A stretch of DNA of 32,302 bases, taken from Streptomyces sp. UNOC14_S4. Lineage in GTDB: Bacteria; Actinomycetota; Actinomycetes; Streptomycetales; Streptomycetaceae. The notes below the pieces were generated by a model. That model was not told the origin of the DNA, made no database searches, and saw only the letters and a list, made by a program, of their open reading frames with translations. The stretch is taken from contig NZ_JAINFC010000019.1 of assembly GCF_020740835.1 (NCBI RefSeq), positions 1-32,302 on the forward strand, read 5' to 3'. Numbering within the stretch: position 1 is the first letter of the stretch; every line of letters starts with the position of its first letter. Shown here piece after piece: positions 15,728 to 22,953 of the stretch. Position numbers and translations under genes: made by a program.

Positions 15728-16924
15728 GTGAACCTGCTCGATGTGCTTCTCATGCTGATCGTCCTCGCCTACGCCGTCTCCGGCTTCCGGCGCGGTCTGA
15801 TCGCCGGTCTCGTGCTGTTCGCGGGTTTCCTCGGTGGCGCGGTGCTCGGCGTGTGGGCGCTGCCCTGGGCGCTGGAGCCCTTCGAAGCGGGCACCTCCGC
15901 CGCGGCGGTGGTCGCCGTCCTCGTCGTCCTCGTCCCGGCCGCGCTCGGGCACGCCCTGGCCGGGCGCCTCGCCTGGCGCCTGCGCCGCCACCTGACCTGG
16001 GCGCCGGTGCGCGGCCTGGACGGCATAGGGGGCGCCGCGGTCAACTCGCTCGCCGTCCTCCTCGTCGGCTGGGTCGCCGCGAGCGTCCTGGTCTCGGCGA
16101 ATTCCACGCTGCTCACCCGCCAGATAAAGGACTCCGCCCTGCTCGGCGCCGTGCAGAAGGCGATGCCCGAGCAGGCGCCCACGTGGTTCAGCCGCACCAC
16201 GGACGCCCTGGCGGGCGCGGGCTTCCCGCAGGTCTTCAACCCCTTCGAGAACGAACCGGCCACCGGCGTCGCCAAGCCGTCCGGTGACGCCGTCACCCCC
16301 GCCGCCACGCGCGCCGCGCGCGACAGCGTCGTCAAGGTCGAGGGCGTCGCGGACGTCGGCGGCAGCCGCCGCGGCCAGGAGGGCAGCGGCTTCGTCTACG
16401 CCACGCAGCACGTGATGACCAACGCGCACGTGGTCGCCGGGGTGAGCAGGCCGACCGTGCGCGTCGGCGGCGTCGGCCGCGCGTACCAGGCGAAGGTCGT
16501 CCTCTTCGACCCCCGCACGGACGTCGCCGTCCTCGACGTGCCGGGTCTCGACGCGCCCGTGCTGCCGTTCGACAAGACCGCCAAGCGGGGCGACGCGGCC
16601 GTCGTCGCGGGCTTCCCGGAGAACGGCGGGCTGGACCTGCGCGCCGCGACCGTCGCCAACGAGGTCCGGGCCAAGGGGCAGGACATCTACGGGGACGGCG
16701 TCACCACCCGTACCGTCTACTCCATCCGCTCCACCGTCCGCCCGGGCAACTCCGGCGGCCCGCTCCTGACCCCGTCCGGCAAGGTCTACGGCGTCGTCTT
16801 CGCACGCTCCACCTCCGACCCGGAGACGGGCTACGCCCTGACCGCCGACCAGGTGGAGGACGACGCGCTGCGTGCCGCCACCGCGACGAGCCCGGTGAGC
16901 ACGGGGACGCGGGCAGCGCTCTGA
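15728..16924 (+). CDS. MarP-like membrane serine protease (CvpA + trypsin-like)
   Basis: A 398-residue integral membrane protease, nearly the length of mycobacterial MarP (Rv3671c, 397 aa), which supports acid and oxidative stress resistance. Four TM helices form a CvpA/colicin V-like domain (~1-125). An extracytoplasmic linker and a chymotrypsin-like domain (~190-390) follow. The triad is visible as His234 (TNAHVVAG), Asp265 (DPRTDVAVL) and Ser342 (RPGNSGGP). No Cys is present in the protease domain, so the regulatory disulfide described for Mtb MarP cannot form here. GTG start with GGAAAGGG seven bases upstream. It converges with a secreted protein gene 10 bp away. Confidence 0.92.
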   Translation: MNLLDVLLMLIVLAYAVSGFRRGLIAGLVLFAGFLGGAVLGVWALPWALEPFEAGTSAAAVVAVLVVLVPAALGHALAGRLAWRLRRHLTWAPVRGLDGIGGAAVNSLAVLLVGWVAASVLVSANSTLLTRQIKDSALLGAVQKAMPEQAPTWFSRTTDALAGAGFPQVFNPFENEPATGVAKPSGDAVTPAATRAARDSVVKVEGVADVGGSRRGQEGSGFVYATQHVMTNAHVVAGVSRPTVRVGGVGRAYQAKVVLFDPRTDVAVLDVPGLDAPVLPFDKTAKRGDAAVVAGFPENGGLDLRAATVANEVRAKGQDIYGDGVTTRTVYSIRSTVRPGNSGGPLLTPSGKVYGVVFARSTSDPETGYALTADQVEDDALRAATATSPVSTGTRAAL

Positions 16925-16933
16925 CGAACGGCT

Positions 16934-17494
16934 CTACCCGGCGGGCAGGGGGATCGGGAGGCTCGGGAGCGTCGGGAGCCCCGCGCCCCCGTCGTCGCCC
17001 AGCAGGCCCGGTACGGAGGTCAACAGGGCCTGGAGGTCCGCCAGCACTTGCGGGACCAGGGACGTCACCTTCGACGTGTCCTTGTCCTGAACGGCCTTGA
17101 GCAAGGCGGGCAGATCCTGGTTCAGCTTGTCCAACTGCTTCTGGACGCCCGAGACGTCGTCCCGCGCCCGCGCGTCGTTCACCCCGCGCGCCCACACGGC
17201 GGAGAGCAGCCGGTCGGACGAGTGCCTGACCCGCTGCTGGAGATCCCGCAGCGCCGCCACGTTCGGGGCCTTGGCCCGCGCCTCCCGGGTGAAGCGGGTG
17301 GCCAGCGCGAGCGTGTCGGCCAGGTTCGCGATCACCTCGTCCGTGTTCGCCGCCGGAGCGGGGCCCGCCCGGCCCGCGGCGGAGGGCGGTGGCGGGGCGG
17401 CGGCGAGTGCGGGACCGGCGGTGCCGAGAGCCAGGGCGCCGCAGACGGTTATCGCGGCTATGGCGGTCGGGGCGGTCGTTCGGGTGCTGCGCAT
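16934..17494 (-). CDS. Secreted helical protein of unknown function, 186 aa
   Basis: The start ATG has GAAGGAG ~9 bases upstream. A Sec signal peptide (MRSTRTTAPTAIAAITVCGA, then LALGTAGPALA) is probably cleaved around residues 31-33, leaving an Ala/Pro-rich segment. The mature part is mainly helical (EVIANLADTLALATRFTREA, VAALRDLQQRVRHSSDRLL, VQKQLDKLNQDLPALLKAVQ) and ends in a Pro/Leu-rich tail (GLPTLPSLPIPLPAG). There are no cysteines in the mature part and no enzyme motif. I do not recognise the family; similar small secreted helical proteins are widespread in Streptomyces. Convergent with the MarP-like gene, possibly relying on a shared terminator. Confidence 0.75.
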   Translation of the reverse strand: MRSTRTTAPTAIAAITVCGALALGTAGPALAAAPPPPSAAGRAGPAPAANTDEVIANLADTLALATRFTREARAKAPNVAALRDLQQRVRHSSDRLLSAVWARGVNDARARDDVSGVQKQLDKLNQDLPALLKAVQDKDTSKVTSLVPQVLADLQALLTSVPGLLGDDGGAGLPTLPSLPIPLPAG

Positions 17495-17595
17495 ACGGAC
17501 GTTCTCCTTCGAAGATCCCTGACTCCGGTGATGGTCCGAGGCCACCGTCCGCCGCGCCACGGGGCTCCGCAACCGCTGGCCGTTCGCACGGCCGT

Positions 17596-17910
17596 TCACA
17601 CAGCCGTGCGCTCGTTCCGTTGCTCGTCCTCCTCCAGCAGCCGGGCGGCCATCGCGTCCAGCGCCCGGTCGAGGCGGGCCCGGTCCTCGGGGTCGGTGAC
17701 GTCCCAGTCCTCCAGGCGTAGCCCGCCTGCGCCGTACGGGTGAAGGCCGGCTCCAGGACCTCGACCGCGCTCAGCTGGAAGACGACCTTCCGCCCGAAGA
17801 GGTCGCAGCATGCCGAGCACGATCGTGACGAAGACGAGGTTGACGCGGCGCCTGCCGAGCTCGGGCGGTGCGGGGGCCTCCGCTGTGGGCCGCGCGGTCT
17901 CCGTGGGCAT
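17596..17910 (-). pseudogene. Remnant of an MFS (DHA2-type) drug exporter, internally deleted
   Basis: An open frame of 104 codons begins at an ATG with an excellent GGAGGAGG. Its first ~35 residues (RRRVNLVFVTIVLGML at ~20-35) are the start of TM1 of an EmrB/QacA-type exporter. The frame then loses resemblance to a transporter. In the next reading frame, immediately after, DLFGRKVVFQLSAV can be read; this is the conserved loop 2-3 (motif A) of the same family. So ~35-50 residues are missing and the frame is shifted. The last ~40 codons (LRLEDWDVTDPEDRARLDRA...) are charged, helical and of other origin. The leader carries three stacked GGAGG-containing repeats (17918-17960). A new small hybrid protein may still be made. 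Confidence 0.55.
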
Positions 17911-18185
17911 CGGCGGGCCTCCTCCGGAGCGCCTCCGGATCTCCTCCGGATCTCTTCTCAGGCTCAGCATTCGGGCAACCGCGCGCTGCCGCCACCGCTG
18001 GCGTGCGCGGGAAGCGCCTGCACACCGGTACGCGCCCCCCGGATGCATCCGCGCGTGGCCTGCGGGACGCTGAAACGGGTGATCGGTGGACAGAATGGGC
18101 TGAACCGCTTACCGGGCGGGACCCGCAGGCCCTATGGACAGCTATAGACAGCCATGGACAGCTCCGGACCGACCAGGAGTGCGCG

Positions 18186-19052
18186 ATGACCTACCTGCCC
18201 CGGCCCGTGATCGACGCCATGGCCGAGCGCGCGATGCGGATGCACCACATGCTGTGGCACGTCTCGCGCAACGAGTGGGAGGGTCTGACCGAGGCCCAGC
18301 GGCAGGTGTTCCGCGACCACGGCTGGGACCCGCCCCGCCCGTCCCTGACCGCCGGGCCGACGCCCCGGCCCGAGCTCGACAACGGGTCGGGCGAGGACTT
18401 CCTCTATATGCACCGGCAGATGATCGCCGAGGTGGACGCGATCCTGGCCCGGGTGCAGGACCCCCACTACCCCCGCGTCGTGGGCTGGGAGCACATCCCC
18501 GCGCCCGGGGACGCCGAATACCCGGTCCCCCCGGCGTACACCGTGCCGGACGACGCGGCCACCACCGCGGCCATCGCGCGGTCCAAGAACGCGGCGGCGT
18601 ACACCCAGATCCAGCAGTGGGAGGCGGGCTTCACCGACCCGGCGGCCCTGCGCGGGACGACGCTGGGCCACCTGGGCGCGAGCATCGAGTTCACGATCCA
18701 CAACCGGATGCACCTGCGCTGGTCGGCCGCGATGCCGGCGTACCGCCCGGACGGCGACCCGTTCGGGGTCGACCCCCGCTGGGATGCCCCCGGCTACGAC
18801 TGGCTCGCGGACTTCTACTCCTCCCACGTCAACCCGGTCTTCTGGAAACTGCACGGCTGGGTCGACGCGCGCATCGACGCGTGGATGGCGGCGAACCACC
18901 ACACAGGACCGGTCCCCTGGAGCTACGACCCGCCGTGGACGGGGCCGATGCCAATGCCCATGCCGCGCGCCGACGCGGAGCGGCTCGCGGCGGACCTGAA
19001 GCGGGCGGACGTACGGGTCCGGAAGCCGTTCTTCCCGGTGATCGAGCCCTGA
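18186..19052 (+). CDS. Tyrosinase/PvdP-like type-3 copper protein
   Basis: A 288-residue protein with no signal peptide. It shows the His pattern of a binuclear (type 3) copper site. CuA-like: His20/21 and His25 in MHHMLWH, and His76 in FLYMHRQMIAEVDAIL, comparable to the F-L-x-W-H-R motif of tyrosinases. CuB-like: His172 and His176 in IHNRMHLRWS, and His214/His223 in HVNPVFWKLHGWVDARIDAW, comparable to HN-x2-H and DP-x-F-x-L-H-H-A-x-VD. AGGAG precedes the ATG by six bases. No melC1-type caddie protein is adjacent, unlike classical melC operons. Oxidation of a phenol or peptide tyrosine is plausible but unproven. Upstream DNA (18134-18170) has three TGGACAGC-like direct repeats. Confidence 0.7.
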   Translation: MTYLPRPVIDAMAERAMRMHHMLWHVSRNEWEGLTEAQRQVFRDHGWDPPRPSLTAGPTPRPELDNGSGEDFLYMHRQMIAEVDAILARVQDPHYPRVVGWEHIPAPGDAEYPVPPAYTVPDDAATTAAIARSKNAAAYTQIQQWEAGFTDPAALRGTTLGHLGASIEFTIHNRMHLRWSAAMPAYRPDGDPFGVDPRWDAPGYDWLADFYSSHVNPVFWKLHGWVDARIDAWMAANHHTGPVPWSYDPPWTGPMPMPMPRADAERLAADLKRADVRVRKPFFPVIEP

Positions 19053-19060
19053 CGTGGTGG

Positions 19061-20209
19061 CTACTTGGAGGCTGCCTCGGCGGCCCTCTCCGAGGGGGCG
19101 ACGTCGCGGCTCCACTTCTCCTCGACGCGGGCGAATTTCCAGATGGCCAGCGCCAGCGCCCACGTCGCGAAGAACAGGCCGACGATGACGAAGCCGACCG
19201 TGTTCAGGTCGAGGCCGCCGATCCAGTCCCAGAACGGCCCGTGCAGGCCGGCCTTGTCGGCGATCAGGCCGAGCAGTTCGACGGTGCCGATGATGAGGGC
19301 CACGGCGACGGACAGGGCGGTGATGGTGAGGTTGTAGTAGACCTTGCGGACCGGCTTGGAGAAGGCCCAGCCGTAGGCGAAGTTCATGAACGAGCCGTCG
19401 ATGGTGTCCAGCAGCGACATCCCCGCCGCGAAGAGGACGGGCAGGCACAGGATCGCGTACCACGGCAGGCCCGAGGCGGCGCCGGAGCCCGCGAGGACGA
19501 GCAGGGCGACCTCGGTCGCGGTGTCGAAGCCGAGACCGAAGAGCAGGCCCAGCGGGTACATCTGCCAGGGCTTGGTGATCGACTTCATGACCCGGCCGAG
19601 CAGGCGGTTCATCAGCCCGCGGTTGTTCAGCTGCTCCTCCAGCGCCGCCTCGTCGAAGTGACCGGCGCGCATCTTCCGGAAGACCTTCCAGATCCCCGCC
19701 AGGACCACGATGTTGAAGATCGCGATGAGGTAGAGGAAGGCGCCGGAGACGGTGGTGCCGATCCAGCCGGTGACCTCGTGGAGCCCGGAGTTCTCGTCCT
19801 GGACGGGCCCGGCCAGGGCCTTGATGCCGAGCGAGAGCAGGAGGGCCAGGGCGAAGACGACGCTGGAGTGGCCGAGCGAGAACCAGAAGCCGACCGAGAG
19901 CGGGCGCTTGCCCTCGTGCATCAGCTTGCGGGTGGTGTTGTCGATCGCGGCGATGTGGTCGGCGTCGAAGGCGTGGCGCATGCCGAGCGTGTAGGCGGTG
20001 ACGCCGATGCCGATGCCGAAGGACTTGGTGCCGAGGCTGTAGTGCTCGGGGGCGACGACGGCCACCAGGGTGAACCAGCCGATGACGTGCAGGGCCAGGA
20101 TGAACGCGGCCATCCCGCCCATCCGCCGCCACTCGGGGCCCGTCATCACGCCGGTTATTCGCTGCCGGCGGGATGGGTGTACGTCCTGGGCGGCGTCGGT
20201 GGTGACCAT
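19061..20209 (-). CDS. NiCoT nickel/cobalt permease (HoxN/NixA family)
   Basis: A 382-residue secondary transporter for Ni2+ or Co2+ with about eight TM helices. The family signature RHAFDADHI (78-86) in TM2 and FSLGHSSVV (110-118) in TM3 are intact, as are GFDTATEV and MSLLDTIDG further on. AAGGAAGG lies six bases before the ATG. Promoter and Nur-like box are found just upstream (20245-20285), pointing to nickel-responsive repression. Nickel supply in Streptomyces serves NiSOD, urease and hydrogenase; none is encoded in this window. Convergent with the copper-protein gene at an 8-bp distance. Confidence 0.93.
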   Translation of the reverse strand: MVTTDAAQDVHPSRRQRITGVMTGPEWRRMGGMAAFILALHVIGWFTLVAVVAPEHYSLGTKSFGIGIGVTAYTLGMRHAFDADHIAAIDNTTRKLMHEGKRPLSVGFWFSLGHSSVVFALALLLSLGIKALAGPVQDENSGLHEVTGWIGTTVSGAFLYLIAIFNIVVLAGIWKVFRKMRAGHFDEAALEEQLNNRGLMNRLLGRVMKSITKPWQMYPLGLLFGLGFDTATEVALLVLAGSGAASGLPWYAILCLPVLFAAGMSLLDTIDGSFMNFAYGWAFSKPVRKVYYNLTITALSVAVALIIGTVELLGLIADKAGLHGPFWDWIGGLDLNTVGFVIVGLFFATWALALAIWKFARVEEKWSRDVAPSERAAEAASK

Positions 20210-20244
20210 GGAGGTCCTTCCTTGCGGTACGCAAATGACGGCAC

Positions 20245-20285
20245 ACGGTAGGCGCGTGCCGGGCGCAGCTGCAAGTGCTTCGCAT
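20245..20285 (-). promoter_or_regulatory. NiCoT promoter with Nur-like nickel-repressor box
   Basis: Minus-strand -35 TTGCAG (20269-20274) and -10 TACCGT (20245-20250) are separated by exactly 18 bp. Overlapping the -35, CTGCAA-GTGCT-TCGCAT (20269-20285) closely follows the S. coelicolor Nur-box pattern tTGCaa-N5-ttGCAA. A second small dyad, TTGCG-GTA-CGCAA (20222-20234), lies in the 5' leader. Nur is a Fur-family nickel-dependent repressor. Confidence 0.6.
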
Positions 20286-20343
20286 TAGCGGGAAGGGGTG
20301 CGGCCCGGCGTGCGCTTCTGGCTTTGCGCCTGTGGCCCTGCGT

Positions 20344-20426
20344 CTTGGCGTGGCCGGGCGGCTGCGGGTCCGTCGTGGCTGGTCGCGCAGTTCCCCGCGC
20401 CCCTTTCAGGGGCGCAAGCCCCGGCG
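20344..20426 (+). repeat. Dispersed intergenic repeat, copy E
   Basis: Forward copy: CTTGGCGTGGCCGGGCGGCT...GGCTGGTCGCGCAGTTCCCC and a GCGCCCCTTTCAGGGGCGC hairpin. It faces copy F head to head; together they fill most of the 20286-20580 region between the divergent NiCoT and hydrolase genes. Confidence 0.8.
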
Positions 20427-20433
20427 CGGCATC

Positions 20434-20522
20434 GCGCCCTGTCAGGGGCGCGGGGAACTGCGCGCGCAACCGAAGCGGACCGGTGGCCGCGCGCCAAGCG
20501 CAAGAGGCACCCCGGTAGGCGC
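20434..20522 (-). repeat. Dispersed intergenic repeat, copy F (reverse orientation)
   Basis: Reverse copy: GCGCCCTGTCAGGGGCGC hairpin, GGGGAACTGCGCGCGCAACC, then CCAAGCGCAAGAGGCACCCC and GTAGGCG. Copies E and F have facing GGGGAACTGCGCG arms that could pair over ~80 nt into a large cruciform or RNA hairpin. Confidence 0.8.
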
Positions 20523-20633
20523 ACCGGCACACCGGCTCGCGCCCGATCCACCCCGGTCTACGCGCATTGAGTACGCCGTTGCACCATGGTGGATGGCTCA
20601 GCAGCAATCGAGACAGTGGAGCAGGAGACAGTG

Positions 20634-21839
20634 GTGGACGTCGACGTCCAGGGCACCGTGGCGGACGGTTTCGAACCGGTCCGGGACGCCTTCGCGGAGA
20701 ACTTCGCCCGGCGCGGCGAGCGCGGCGCGGCCGTCGCCGTCTACCGGGACGGACGCAAGGTCGTCGACCTCCGGGGCGGCACCAGGGACGCGGACGGCTC
20801 CCCCGACGGCGAGCCGTGGACCCCCGGCACCGCCCAGGTCGTGCGCTCCGCCACCAAGGGCGTGGCCGCCGCCGTCCCGCTGCTCCTGCACCAGCGCGGG
20901 CTCGTCGACCTGGACGCGCCCGTCGGCACGTACTGGCCCGAGTTCAAGGCGGCGGGCAAGGAGCGCGTCCTCGTACGCCACCTGCTCTCGCACCGCGCGG
21001 GCCTGCCCGTCCTCGACACCCCCCTGACCCCCGGCCAGGCCGTCGACGGCGTCAGCGGCCCGGCGGCCCTCGCCGCGCAGGCGCCCGCCTGGGAGCCCGG
21101 CACCGCCCACGGCTACCACGCCCAGACCTACAGCTGGCTCCTCGGCGAGCTCGTCCTGCGGGTCACCGGCCGGAGCATCGGCAGCTGGGTCGCGGAGGAG
21201 ATAGCCGCGCCCTTCGGCGCGGGCCTGTGGATCGGCCTGCCCGAGGCCGAGCAGGCGCGCGTCGGCCGTATCGCCGACGTCGAGCCGCCCGCCGACCCAG
21301 CCGCGACGGGCCTGCGGCTGCGCCCCAAGAAGGCCGTCTCCGACGCGTACCGCGACCCGGACTCCCTGACCCGCCGGGCCTTCGCCGCCATCACGCCCAC
21401 GGCCGACGAGAACGCCCCGGCCTACCGGGCCGCCGAGCTCCCCGCCTCCGCGGGCATCGCCACCGCGGACGGCCTGGCCCGCTTCTACGCCTCGCTTCTC
21501 GGCGACCTCGACGGCACCAGGCGGCTCTTCGCCCCCGCCACGCTCACCCTGGCCCGTACGGAGGAGTCGGCGGGCCCGGACCGCGTCCTCGTCGTCGGCA
21601 CCCGCTTCGGCCTGGGCTACATGCTGCACGGCCCGGCCTCGCCGCTGCTGGCCCCCGGCTCCTTCGGCCACCCCGGGCGCGGCGGCTCCCTCGGCTTCGC
21701 CGACCCCGAGACGGGGATCTCCTTCGGCTACGTCACCAACGGCATGCAGAAGAACGTCACCGCCGACCCGCGCGCCCAGGCGCTCGTCCGCGCGGTGGCG
21801 CTGGCGCTGAGCCCGGAGCCCGGACAGAGGCCCGCGTAA
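20634..21839 (+). CDS. EstB/class C beta-lactamase-type serine hydrolase
   Basis: About 401 residues, cytosolic (no signal peptide). Motifs of the serine beta-lactamase/esterase fold: S-x-x-K as SATK (Ser72, Lys75), the Tyr-x-x equivalent YHAQTYSWLLGELV (~161-174), and H-P-G-R-G-G in the C-terminal part in place of KTG. These are the hallmarks of EstB-like esterases and the LACTB-type clan rather than true beta-lactamases. I chose the GTG with AGGAG six bases upstream; an in-frame ATG at 20586 would add 16 residues and lacks a Shine-Dalgarno. Stand-alone gene between repeat elements. Substrate unknown. Confidence 0.88.
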   Translation: MDVDVQGTVADGFEPVRDAFAENFARRGERGAAVAVYRDGRKVVDLRGGTRDADGSPDGEPWTPGTAQVVRSATKGVAAAVPLLLHQRGLVDLDAPVGTYWPEFKAAGKERVLVRHLLSHRAGLPVLDTPLTPGQAVDGVSGPAALAAQAPAWEPGTAHGYHAQTYSWLLGELVLRVTGRSIGSWVAEEIAAPFGAGLWIGLPEAEQARVGRIADVEPPADPAATGLRLRPKKAVSDAYRDPDSLTRRAFAAITPTADENAPAYRAAELPASAGIATADGLARFYASLLGDLDGTRRLFAPATLTLARTEESAGPDRVLVVGTRFGLGYMLHGPASPLLAPGSFGHPGRGGSLGFADPETGISFGYVTNGMQKNVTADPRAQALVRAVALALSPEPGQRPA

Positions 21840-21860
21840 CCAGGTGGGGCCGGGTGTGCA

Positions 21861-21929
21861 ATCCAGCCCGTCCGGCGTTTGAGGACACCGCGCGGAGCGC
21901 GGTCCGGGGTCCGGGGCGGAGCCCCGGCC
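21861..21929 (+). repeat. Second dispersed Streptomyces repeat (CCAGCCCGTCCGGCGTTTGAGG type)
   Basis: ATCCAGCCCGTCCGGCGTTT followed by GAGGAC, then small hairpins CCGCGC-GGA-GCGCGG and CCGGGG-CGGA-GCCCCGG. To my knowledge this block recurs in many Streptomyces intergenic regions. It sits right after the hydrolase gene and is probably a terminator-like element. Confidence 0.65.
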
Positions 21930-21982
21930 TCACCCGCCGGGCGGAAGCGATTGCCGAAACCCCCAGCGGGTAGCGATCCCGC

Positions 21983-22783
21983 ATGGCAACGGCGGCAGCG
22001 GGACGGTTCGACGGGTACGCGGTACTGATCACGGGCGCGGGGCGCGGCATCGGCGCGGCCACCGCCCTGCGGTTCGCCGGTGAGGGTGCGCGGGTCCTCG
22101 TCACCGACCTGGACGGCGAGCGCGCCGACAAGACGGCCGCGGCCCTGCGCGCCGACGGGCTGGCCGCCGAGTCCTTCCCCTGCGACGTCGCCGACCGGGC
22201 GGCGGTCGAGGCCGCCGTCGCCACCGCCGTCGACCGTTTCGGCAGGCTGGACGTCCTGGTCAACAACGCCTTGTCCTGCCACCCCGACGAGCGGTACGTG
22301 GAGGACACCGACGACGAGGAGTGGTTCCGCGACCTCGACATCACGCTGACCGGCGCCTTCCGGTGCGTACGTGCCGCCATGCCGCACCTCGCGGCGGCGG
22401 GCGGGCGTGGCTCCGTCGTCAGCGTCGGCTCGGTCAACGGCGAGCGGGACTTCGGCAACCACGCCTACAGCGCCGCCAAGGCGGGCCTCGCGGGCCTCAC
22501 CCGCACGCTGGCCGGGCACTGCGCGGCACGTGGCGTACGCGTCAACCTCGTCGCTCCCGGTACGGTCCACACGCCCAACTGGGACGGCCGCGAGGACGTG
22601 CTGGAGCGCGCCGCCCCGCTCTACCCACTGGGGCGCGTCGGCCGCCCCGAGGACATCGCCGCGGCCGTGGCCTTCCTCGCCTCGCCCGACGCGTCCTGGA
22701 TCACGGGCGTCACCCTGCCGGTGGACGGCGGCCTCCTCGCGAGCGACGCGGGCCTGAAACGAGCGATGCGGGGCGCCCCATAA
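21983..22783 (+). CDS. Short-chain dehydrogenase/reductase (FabG-like)
   Basis: A 266-residue classical SDR. TGAGRGIG (17-24) binds the nucleotide; Asp42 after the second strand (VTDLD) favours NAD(H), although this is weaker evidence. NNA is at 94-96, Ser150, and Tyr162-x3-Lys166 is in YSAAK. The ending DASWITGVTLPVDGG is typical of FabG-like enzymes. No clear Shine-Dalgarno is visible, and GTAGCGATCCCGC directly precedes the ATG, so the message may be leaderless. The last three codons and the stop lie inside a dispersed repeat (copy G), so the C-terminus may have been trimmed or replaced. Substrate unknown. Confidence 0.9.
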   Translation: MATAAAGRFDGYAVLITGAGRGIGAATALRFAGEGARVLVTDLDGERADKTAAALRADGLAAESFPCDVADRAAVEAAVATAVDRFGRLDVLVNNALSCHPDERYVEDTDDEEWFRDLDITLTGAFRCVRAAMPHLAAAGGRGSVVSVGSVNGERDFGNHAYSAAKAGLAGLTRTLAGHCAARGVRVNLVAPGTVHTPNWDGREDVLERAAPLYPLGRVGRPEDIAAAVAFLASPDASWITGVTLPVDGGLLASDAGLKRAMRGAP

Positions 22784-22862
22784 AGGGGCGCGGGGAACTG
22801 CGCGCCCAGCCTCCACCGGACCAGCGGCCGCACGCCAAGCGCAAGAGGCACTCTGGTAGGCG
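22770..22862 (-). repeat. Dispersed intergenic repeat, copy G (reverse), overlapping the SDR stop
   Basis: The hairpin GCGCCCC-ATAAA-GGGGCGC contains the TAA stop of the SDR. GGGGAACTGCGCGCCCAGCC, then CCAAGCGCAAGAGGCACTCT and GGTAGGCG follow. Same order as copies C and F. Confidence 0.85.
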
Positions 22863-22926
22863 AACCGTCCCACCGGCCAGCACCGGACGAACGGGCCCCG
22901 GGGCGGCAGCCCCAAGACCGCGGAAG

Positions 22927-22953
22927 AGCCGTGGCCGACCACCGGCCACGGCT
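22927..22953 (-). terminator. Hairpin terminator of the SRPBCC gene
   Basis: Perfect 11-bp stem AGCCGTGGCCG / CGGCCACGGCT with loop ACCAC, overlapping the stop codon of the SRPBCC gene by two bases. No U-tract; Streptomyces hairpins without U-runs often terminate. Confidence 0.6.

Noticed and set aside
17868..18185. N-terminal extension of the copper protein from GTG 17868
   Set aside because: It would overlap the promoter and start region of the MFS remnant; the ATG at 18186 has a good AGGAG, and upstream sequence shows no domain.
20286..20343. Cobalamin riboswitch before the NiCoT gene
   Set aside because: The leader is only ~30 nt from the inferred start site to the ATG and lacks the B12-box; a Nur-type operator fits better.
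20586..20633. ATG at 20586 as start of the serine hydrolase
   Set aside because: No Shine-Dalgarno and no clear -10 at leaderless distance; GTG 20634 has AGGAG at six bases. Not excluded.
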